Below, piece by piece: positions 15,777 to 20,305 of a DNA stretch of 20,305 bases (positions within the stretch are counted from its first letter, which is position 1; every line of letters starts with the position of its first letter). A model generated the notes under the pieces. That model was not told the DNA's origin. It did not search any database and saw nothing but the letters and a program-made list of their open reading frames with translations. The DNA lies in IMG/VR virus record IMGVR_UViG_3300030118_006080, positions 6,978 through 27,282 of that record; one strand, 5' to 3'. Source of the stretch: a virus. The translations under genes were made by a program, and so were the position numbers.

Positions 15777-17159
15777 ATGCCAGTATTTGTTCCAGTATTA
15801 GCAGGTGCCACTGTGGTCACAGGCACAATCTTGTATGGCAAGTTGAAAGAATTTTCCGATAAGAGGATAGAAAATAGGAAAAATAGAATTAAATCCGAAC
15901 AATTTTTTAGTGAAGAAAAAGTAGCTGCGGCTACATCTAGCAATGAAAATAACGCAGATGTTGGAAGTCTAGGAACTTATGAATCTCTGGGCACAACTTT
16001 TGATCGTGCAACTGGTAGAGCTATTAATCCAAATACAGGTAATTTTCTACTTGATGAAGAAAATGCATCATCAAATATAGTAAAGGGAAAACCATTAACA
16101 GCAGCAGAGCAAAAAACCACCTCCCAAGTTGCAGAGGCAAGACGAAAAGAAATAGATAAAACAAGATTTAAAAGATTACAAAGATATTCAACAAGAAAAA
16201 GTGGTGGTATTCTTCGATACCCTTTAGAGTCTTTGACAGAGCATACAGATTATTTACAGATTGATATTGAAAAATACGTTCCGATTGGTTCAACTTATGC
16301 ATCAGTGCCTGGTGGAAATAATCGTTATGTTACAGGAAGTAGATTGACCAATAGGGCTGGAGTAAGGGGAACTAATAGATTATCTACAAAACCTCTTGTT
16401 AATGACGGTACGATTATATTACCAATACCAGCTAATTTAGCAGACACAAATAATGTTCAATATGATACATCAACTTTGAATGGACTTGCTGCAGCTGGAG
16501 TTGAATTTGCAGAGGGTGCCATGTCAACCATTGTTGACTTTAATAAACCTGCAGCTGCTGTTGGTCAATTAAATGAAGTATTGAATAAATCAAAACAAAC
16601 AGTAATCGAGGGTGCAGGTAATGTCGCTGCAGCGACTGATGCTGTTACGAAATTTCTTGCTTCAAAAGCTGTTAATATTTTTGGTGCTAATGTAACCACT
16701 AACCAATTGCTTGCAAGAGGAAATGGTGAAATTTTGAATCCAAATATGGAATTATTATTTGGTGGTCCGACACTTCGTAATTTTAGATTTTCATTTAAAT
16801 TTACACCTCGTAATCAAAAAGAATCAGAGCAAGTTAGATTAATAATACGTGCTTTCAAAAGAAACATGGCTCCACAAGCACAAGGTGGAACATTAGCATC
16901 AGGTAATTGGTTTCTAAAAACTCCAAACGTATTTAAATTAAGATATCGAACAGGAACAAAAAACCACCCGTTTTTGAATAAATTTAAACAATGTTTCTTA
17001 ACGGATGTTCAAACAACATACACTGGTGAAGGAGTATATGCAACTTATGATGATGGAACTCCAGTCTCAATGATTCTAGATTTATCATTCAAAGAGATAC
17101 AACCAATATATGACATTGACTATGATGCACAACCAGGAACGGAGGCAGTAGGTTACTAA
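15777..17159 (+). CDS. gp48: gp48 baseplate tail-tube cap protein
   Basis: The 460-aa protein begins with a hydrophobic segment (residues 3-21, VFVPVLAGATVVTGTILYG) and a charged coil (26-42). The middle is Ala/Asn/Thr-rich and has low complexity. The C-terminal domain (about 325-455) shows the gp48 signature: LRNFRFSFKFTPRNQKESEQ, VRLIIRAFKRNMAPQ, NWFLKTPNVFKLRY, FKQCFLTDVQTTYTGEGVYA, DGTPVSMILDLSFKEI. This is a tube-type fold that caps the hub and starts tube growth together with gp54. T4 gp48 has 364 aa, so this copy is longer, mainly in the N-terminal half. It is preceded by a perfect late box and overlaps gp53 by one base (TAATG). Confidence 0.86.
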   Translation: MPVFVPVLAGATVVTGTILYGKLKEFSDKRIENRKNRIKSEQFFSEEKVAAATSSNENNADVGSLGTYESLGTTFDRATGRAINPNTGNFLLDEENASSNIVKGKPLTAAEQKTTSQVAEARRKEIDKTRFKRLQRYSTRKSGGILRYPLESLTEHTDYLQIDIEKYVPIGSTYASVPGGNNRYVTGSRLTNRAGVRGTNRLSTKPLVNDGTIILPIPANLADTNNVQYDTSTLNGLAAAGVEFAEGAMSTIVDFNKPAAAVGQLNEVLNKSKQTVIEGAGNVAAATDAVTKFLASKAVNIFGANVTTNQLLARGNGEILNPNMELLFGGPTLRNFRFSFKFTPRNQKESEQVRLIIRAFKRNMAPQAQGGTLASGNWFLKTPNVFKLRYRTGTKNHPFLNKFKQCFLTDVQTTYTGEGVYATYDDGTPVSMILDLSFKEIQPIYDIDYDAQPGTEAVGY

Positions 17160-17806
17160 TGGGATACTTTAGAGAGTTACCAGATTTAAGATATCCATCT
17201 TTTTTATCGGATAAGATGTCATCTCTCGATTATGTAGAGGTAAAAAATATATTTCGTCGTGCTAAATTAAGAGATGATTTGCAGAATAACTTTACAGTAT
17301 TTGATAAGTACGAAATACCAATGGGTGCAAGACCCGATACAGTAGCAGAGGATTTATATGGGAATGCTCAGTTTGATTGGGTGGTTTTAACAACAGCGGG
17401 CATTATAAATGTTAGAAATGAATGGCCATTAGAAGATAGAGATTTATACAACTATGCTTTTAAAAAATATGGTGATGCATTAAATTCACCAAGATTTTTT
17501 GAAACAACCGAAGTTAAAAACTCTGATGGAGTTACCATCTTAGAAAAAGGAAAAGTTGTTGACAGCAATTTTACAATACCAAATCCAAACACACCAACAG
17601 CAACATTAAATCCAGTAATTGGAATAAGTAATTTTGAATACGAAACACGTTTAAATGATAGGAAAAGAAGTATTTTTATCTTGAGGGAAGAATATTTACA
17701 AGAATTTATTAATGATATAAGACAAATAATGACTTATGAAGAGTCATCAGAGTTTATAGATCAAAGATTAATACAAACAGAGAATACAAATATAACACTT
17801 CCATAA
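17159..17806 (+). CDS. gp53: gp53 baseplate wedge protein
   Basis: The 215-aa protein matches the gp53 family: an N-terminal YFRELPDLRYPSFLSDKM, then VEVKNIFRRAKLRDDL and the LysM-like segment DKYEIPMGARPDTVAEDLYG, FDWVVLTTAGIINVRNEWPL, followed by a C-terminal RKRSIFILREEYLQEF and IRQIMTYEESSEF. In T4 gp53 helps clamp wedges together around the hub. Length is close to T4 gp53 (196 aa). The start overlaps the gp48 stop, and a GGAGG element lies about 13-17 bp upstream. The last codons run into the A-tract that serves as the T-tract of the opposite-strand terminator. Confidence 0.88.
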   Translation: MGYFRELPDLRYPSFLSDKMSSLDYVEVKNIFRRAKLRDDLQNNFTVFDKYEIPMGARPDTVAEDLYGNAQFDWVVLTTAGIINVRNEWPLEDRDLYNYAFKKYGDALNSPRFFETTEVKNSDGVTILEKGKVVDSNFTIPNPNTPTATLNPVIGISNFEYETRLNDRKRSIFILREEYLQEFINDIRQIMTYEESSEFIDQRLIQTENTNITLP

Positions 17807-17828
17807 AAAAAAGAGGTCTTTCGACCTC
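17805..17828 (-). terminator. Intrinsic terminator for gp32 (GNRA tetraloop)
   Basis: Read on the minus strand: GAGGTC-GAAA-GACCTC, a perfect 6-bp stem with a GAAA tetraloop, followed by eight T. It ends the gp32 transcript. On the plus strand the hairpin follows gp53 but has no T-tract, so it would be weak for gp53. The T-tract overlaps the gp53 stop codon. Confidence 0.85.
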
Positions 17829-17830
17829 CT

Positions 17831-17983
17831 CTGAGTATTATACCGTGAAAACTAACAAGAGTTTTATAGTTTGAATACTAACTGAGTATTTGATAGTGAA
17901 AACTAATGAGAGTTTTTTCTCTTGAATACTAACTGAGTATTACAAGGTGAATACTGATAAAAGTATTATGCTTTGAATACTTA
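17831..17983. repeat. Three 51-bp tandem repeats made of regularly spaced short palindromes
   Basis: Units begin at 17831, 17882 and 17933, each 51 bp. The array holds five hairpin-forming palindromes starting at 17848, 17874, 17899, 17925 and 17950 (steps of 26, 25, 26, 25 bp). Their form is AAWACT - 5 or 6 bases - AGTWTT. Extra half-sites flank them: AGTATT at 17834 and AATACT at 17976. Eight-base spacers ending in TG separate the palindromes. P1 and P3 use AAAACT/AGTTTT; P2, P4 and P5 use AATACT/AGTATT, so both arms change together. The array lies between gp53 and gp32, within the 3' untranslated part of gp32 RNA upstream of its terminator. Function is unknown: a protein-binding array, RNA stabiliser or replication element are all possible. 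Confidence 0.9.
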
Positions 17984-17992
17984 CTTATGTTA

Positions 17993-18889
17993 TTATTCTT
18001 CTGCTAGTTTTGCAAAGTACGATAATGCATCATCCTCGTCTTTGTCTACTGTTGAGGTAGTTGGAGGTGCGGATACAGCAGCAGTTACTAATTCTTCTGC
18101 TTCACCACGATCATCATCTTCATCGAAGACTTCTGGATCTTGAGCAGGTCTCTTGCTTCCAAGAACGTACTCTAATCTCTTCTTGAGTTCTTCGTATGTT
18201 TTGAACTGTTCTGGTGCAACAATCTCTGCGAGTGAGAATTGTTTCTTCCATAATGCTTCGAGAGCATCGTCATCATCAAGTAGTGGACTTACTGCAGCGA
18301 ACTCAGAACTATCATAGTTTCTGTATCCTGCTACGTTCTTTGCCTTCAACTTGAAGTTAGCACCTTGCCAGAAATCGAATGGATCGATTGCTTCTTCATC
18401 CTCAAACTCAGGTTGCATCGCTGCAGTGAGTTTGTCAAATATTTTTTTACCATACTTGAACAAGAACACTTTGCCCTCGTTTTCTGGATTTGCTGGATCT
18501 TTCACAACGTAAATGTTACTCATGTAAGTGAGTTTACGTTTTTGCTTCCGTGCTGTTTCTTTTCCTGCATCTGTGCCATTGTTCCAGAGTTGGGTGTTAT
18601 ACTCAGAAACAGGATCTTTCTGACCAAGTGATGTCAGAGAGTTTTCAATATACCATCCACCAGGACCTTGAAAGGCATGGGAGTATAGTTTTACAAAGGG
18701 TAGATCCTCACCTTCGGGTGCAGGTAAGAAACGGATAACAGCATATCCATTACCACTTTTATCTACATCTAACTTCCATGTGCGTTCGTCACCAGACGCA
18801 CCGTTATTATTCATTTTCTCAACTTCTTTAACTAACTTTGCAGTCAAAGAGCCAAGCTTAGATTGTTTTTTTAGGTCTTTAAAAGACAT
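17993..18889 (-). CDS. gp32: gp32 single-stranded DNA-binding protein
   Basis: The 298-aa protein follows T4 gp32 (301 aa) along its length. It has a basic N-terminal segment for cooperativity (FKDLKKQSKLGSLTAKLVKE), a DNA-binding core (AVIRFLPAPEGEDLPFVKLY, GGWYIENSLTSLG, LTYMSNIYVVKDP, GKVFLFKYGKKIFDKL, DPFDFWQGANFKLK), and an acidic C-terminal tail ending DDALSYFAKLAEE. His71 is in the place of T4 zinc ligand His64, but the three T4 cysteine ligands are replaced (S84, D92, S95; CPVC becomes DPVS). The gene has a GAGG ribosome binding site 7 bp before the ATG, its own sigma70-type promoter, and an intrinsic terminator. It coats ssDNA in replication, recombination and repair. Confidence 0.95.
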   Translation of the reverse strand: MSFKDLKKQSKLGSLTAKLVKEVEKMNNNGASGDERTWKLDVDKSGNGYAVIRFLPAPEGEDLPFVKLYSHAFQGPGGWYIENSLTSLGQKDPVSEYNTQLWNNGTDAGKETARKQKRKLTYMSNIYVVKDPANPENEGKVFLFKYGKKIFDKLTAAMQPEFEDEEAIDPFDFWQGANFKLKAKNVAGYRNYDSSEFAAVSPLLDDDDALEALWKKQFSLAEIVAPEQFKTYEELKKRLEYVLGSKRPAQDPEVFDEDDDRGEAEELVTAAVSAPPTTSTVDKDEDDALSYFAKLAEE

Positions 18890-18927
18890 AGGATTACCTC
18901 GGATAATTTGATCGGGGGATTGTTTGT

Positions 18928-18956
18928 ATTATAACAAAGATAGATTAATTAGTCAA
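18928..18956 (-). promoter_or_regulatory. Strong sigma70-type promoter for gp32
   Basis: On the minus strand TTGACT (18956-18951) and a perfect TATAAT (18933-18928) are separated by exactly 17 bp. The -35 is formed by the last two codons and stop of the upstream gene (GTT GAC TAA). The predicted start is near 18921, giving a leader of about 30 bases with a short C-run (CCCCC) and GAGG before the ATG. Confidence 0.8.
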
Positions 18957-19275
18957 CACTCTCTTTGAGTTTGCCAATGGTGTCATCCATAGCACTAAAA
19001 ATCGAAGGCATATCAGTTCCCTCTGGGAAACCCATACCCTGTAAGGACTTACGCAATTGATTTTTCATGTCTTTTGCTTCTGGGTCATCTGATAAAGATA
19101 ACCGAGTCCACATCGTTTTTTGTTTCTCTAAAAGAGTTTCTAATTTTTCAACGTGTTCCTTTCGGTCAGTAGGACTTAGAAAACCAAAACCAAACATCTT
19201 ACCATAGATGCTAGTTTGTAGTCGATTGATTTCAGATAATTCTTCTCGGACTATTTCCGAATCAAAAAATCTCAT
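18949..19275 (-). CDS. DUF1825-type protein (108 aa)
   Basis: The N-terminus MRFFDSEIVREELSEINRLQ is the signature of DUF1825, a small helical family of cyanobacteria and of cyanophage relatives. The following HVEKLETLLEKQKTMWTRLS and DDPEAKDMKNQL continue the family pattern, and the end reads MGFPEGTDMPSIFSAMDDTI. Function is unknown. It is fully helical and mostly charged, with no membrane segment. The ATG overlaps the stop of the 61-aa gene (ATGA), so it belongs to the gp59 operon. Its stop codon lies in the -35 of the gp32 promoter. Position next to replication genes suggests a link to DNA replication or transcription, by inference only. Confidence 0.82.
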   Translation of the reverse strand: MRFFDSEIVREELSEINRLQTSIYGKMFGFGFLSPTDRKEHVEKLETLLEKQKTMWTRLSLSDDPEAKDMKNQLRKSLQGMGFPEGTDMPSIFSAMDDTIGKLKESVD

Positions 19276-19457
19276 TTCTTCTTAGTCTCCACAACTTCGG
19301 GTTGTACTGGTTCCGTTTTACTTTCCTCGATTTGTTCAAGGACATCAATTGCTCCTAGAAGTTTAAGACGGGTTTCAGTTAATTCATTTAACTTTCCCCC
19401 TACTTCTCTGAGTTGAGATTTAAGATTTTCAAGCACGGTAGCATTGTCAAGAGCCAT
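19272..19457 (-). CDS. Small coiled-coil protein (61 aa)
   Basis: This is a short protein with a heptad-like helix over residues 6-46 (VLENLKSQLREVGGKLNELT, ETRLKLLGAIDVLEQIEES) and a Pro/Glu/Lys tail. It overlaps gp59 by 11 bp and the DUF1825-type gene by 4 bp, so translation is probably coupled. Small proteins of this type lie near gp59 in T4-like marine phages, but I know no function. It could be an oligomerising partner of a neighbour. Confidence 0.75.
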   Translation of the reverse strand: MALDNATVLENLKSQLREVGGKLNELTETRLKLLGAIDVLEQIEESKTEPVQPEVVETKKK

Positions 19458-20058
19458 TACGAATAACCTCTGTTAATAATTTTTTATAACGAAACACATT
19501 AATATTTATGAAAGGACTATACTTGTTAATTTTCATCTTTACGGTTTCCCATACAGGATCGTCAAGTTTCTTGTCAAAGTTTTTTACGAAAGAAAAGATT
19601 TTTTCGTAAATTACCAAGACTTCTAAGTTTAGTTCTCCACCCAAGTGTTTCTTGAGTATTTTTGGGTGTCCCTTGGAGCAGTTGAATACTTCGTCTAATT
19701 CGTTCTCGGATAGCAATCTCTCTGATTGTTCTTTGAACAAGTAAGTTAAACTCTGTTGTGTTTTCATCCACTCTGAATAATTTCTTTCGCCAGAATTTAT
19801 AATTTCTCCAATCCATAAGTTTTCTGGGTTAGTTGATGTTACAAAGTTGGCAAGAAGAAAATCGACAATCTGACCATCAGAATACTTACGGGAAGTTTTT
19901 TCAAACCAGTATTTGTCTTTTCTTCGATTGAAAGCAGTTACTGTGGCACGGGATTTACCACCATATTTAAAGAAGTCATACTTACGATTTGTAAAATGAC
20001 TTTTCATAGAAAGATATGTTTGATAAGTTTCAAACGGTGTCACTTTCCTCTTCAACAT
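19447..20058 (-). CDS. gp59: gp59 loader of DNA helicase
   Basis: About 203 aa. The N-terminal domain has the gp59 pattern: FETYQTYLSMKSHFTNRKYD, FFKYGGKSRA, FNRRKDKYWFEKTSRKYSDG. The DKYWF(E/Q)K block matches T4 gp59 (RRDKYFFQK). Next come DFLLANFVTSTNPENLWIGE and a helical C-terminal half (NELDEVFNCSKGHPKILKKH, LVIYEKIFSFVKNFD, DDPVWETVKMKINKYSP). T4 gp59 has 217 aa, binds forked DNA and gp32, and loads the gp41 helicase. I prefer the ATG at 20058; a GTG at 20064 would add two residues. It overlaps the 67-aa gene, as expected in a coupled operon. Confidence 0.88.
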   Translation of the reverse strand: MLKRKVTPFETYQTYLSMKSHFTNRKYDFFKYGGKSRATVTAFNRRKDKYWFEKTSRKYSDGQIVDFLLANFVTSTNPENLWIGEIINSGERNYSEWMKTQQSLTYLFKEQSERLLSENELDEVFNCSKGHPKILKKHLGGELNLEVLVIYEKIFSFVKNFDKKLDDPVWETVKMKINKYSPFININVFRYKKLLTEVIRNGS

Positions 20059-20233
20059 CTTCACTTTCTAATTCTGTAATTGAGTCACAAGAAACTTCAT
20101 GATCACCTATCATATACCAGTGTTGTGGCATACCAATACTATCAGGTTTGACACCGATGTATTTTAAATCACTAAAAGAATGTTCACGAAGCATTGCTTG
20201 TAATCTCCAATGAATTAATTCTGATTTTTTCAT
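20030..20233 (-). CDS. 67-aa hypothetical protein upstream of gp59
   Basis: The protein starts MKKSELIHWRLQAMLREHSF, has a small central fold (KYIGVKPDSIGMPQHWYMIG) and ends in a very acidic tail (LESEDVEEESDTV). Its ATG overlaps the stop of the preceding gene (TAATG) and its 3' end overlaps gp59. In T4 the gene just before 59 is 33, the late-transcription co-activator, but T4 gp33 is 112 aa and I see no convincing match, so it is left unnamed. The acidic end could contact a basic partner. Confidence 0.72.
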   Translation of the reverse strand: MKKSELIHWRLQAMLREHSFSDLKYIGVKPDSIGMPQHWYMIGDHEVSCDSITELESEDVEEESDTV

Positions 20234-20305
20234 TATAAAGGTAGTTTTGCCCTCGAAGTCTTTTTCATAAAGTTAAGACGAATTGCATCCCACTTTAATC
20301 TTTCC
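20233..20305 (-). CDS. C-terminal end of an upstream gene (partial)
   Basis: An open frame enters from the window edge and reads ERLKWDAIRLNFMKKTSRAK and LPL before TAA at 20233-20235. The stop overlaps the ATG of the 67-aa gene. Only 23 residues are visible, basic and amphipathic. By T4 gene order it could be the end of gp33 or another late-transcription or replication protein, but this is not decidable here. Confidence 0.6.
   Translation of the reverse strand, partial: ERLKWDAIRLNFMKKTSRAKLPL

Noticed and set aside
17831-17983. CRISPR array
   Set aside because: Three 51-bp units with no identical repeat separated by unique spacers; the pattern is palindromes with varying 8-base spacers, and no cas genes are near.
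17831-17983. Tandem tRNA or tRNA-like genes
   Set aside because: Stems of 6 bp with internal loops occur, but there is no T-loop (TTC) pattern, anticodon arm or CCA-type end.
19574-19816. Minus-strand ORF of 80 codons inside gp59 in another frame
   Set aside because: It is fully contained in gp59, which has clear family motifs; the alternative product is very Arg/Lys-rich without a recognisable fold.
1-20305. Transposon, integrase, attachment site or auxiliary metabolic genes
   Set aside because: No transposase or integrase motifs, no terminal inverted repeats with target duplications, and no photosynthesis or metabolic genes were seen in the window.

Overview
The window is a stretch of a T4-like myovirus genome, very probably a marine cyanophage or a close relative infecting another marine bacterium. 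Four kinds of sequence evidence support this: the DNA is strongly A+T-rich by eye; genes are packed with 4-11 bp overlaps and TAATG or ATGA junctions; there is a run of recognisable T4 baseplate, hub, tube and replication proteins (gp4, gp5-like, gp26, gp27-like, gp48, gp53, gp54/gp19-like, gp32, gp59); and there is a DUF1825-type protein, a family known from cyanobacteria and their myoviruses. The host cannot be fixed from the sequence alone.

Layout. (1) Positions 1-14952 on the minus strand are a tail and baseplate module. In transcription order it runs: tail-tube-fold protein (gp54/gp19-like), gp26 with a 58-codon ORF in its -1 frame, two coiled-coil/hydrophobic tape-measure-like proteins, gp27-like hub, gp5-like OB-fold hub/spike protein, a Cys-containing 616-aa structural protein with a Pro/Ser/Gly tail, a beta-repeat 183-aa protein, a tail-collar fibre protein, two small unknown genes, and a giant fibre-like protein of more than 1,700 residues whose C-terminus lies outside the window. 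(2) Positions 14983-17806 on the plus strand carry gp4 (head completion, PD-(D/E)XK nuclease fold), a conserved unknown, gp48 (tube cap) and gp53 (baseplate wedge). (3) Positions 17807-17992 lie between convergent gp53 and gp32. They hold a GNRA-loop intrinsic terminator for the minus strand and a regular array of short palindromes. (4) Positions 17993-20305 on the minus strand are a replication/late-transcription cluster: the end of an unidentified gene, a 67-aa protein, gp59, a 61-aa coiled-coil protein, a DUF1825-type protein, and gp32 with its own sigma70-type promoter.

How the genes work together. gp26 and its frame-shifted extension lie directly upstream of the tape-measure-like genes, where tail-assembly chaperones usually sit. 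The tape-measure-like proteins, gp27-like, gp5-like, gp48, gp53 and the tube-fold protein would build the hub, tube base and wedges; the collar and giant proteins would be peripheral fibres. gp59 loads helicase onto gp32-coated DNA. T4-type late boxes (TATAAATA or one mismatch) lie in front of several structural genes. Early-type sigma70 promoters precede gp32 and the 41-aa/99-aa/giant-fibre unit.

Most notable observations: an in-phase U UUU UUC slippery heptamer at the end of gp26 that would fuse it to the 58-codon ORF just upstream of the tape-measure genes; a 3 x 51-bp array made of five palindromes about 25.5 bp apart, with compensatory arm changes, between gp53 and gp32; loss of the zinc-binding cysteines in gp32; a gp5 without lysozyme; and overlapping early/late and interlocked divergent promoters.
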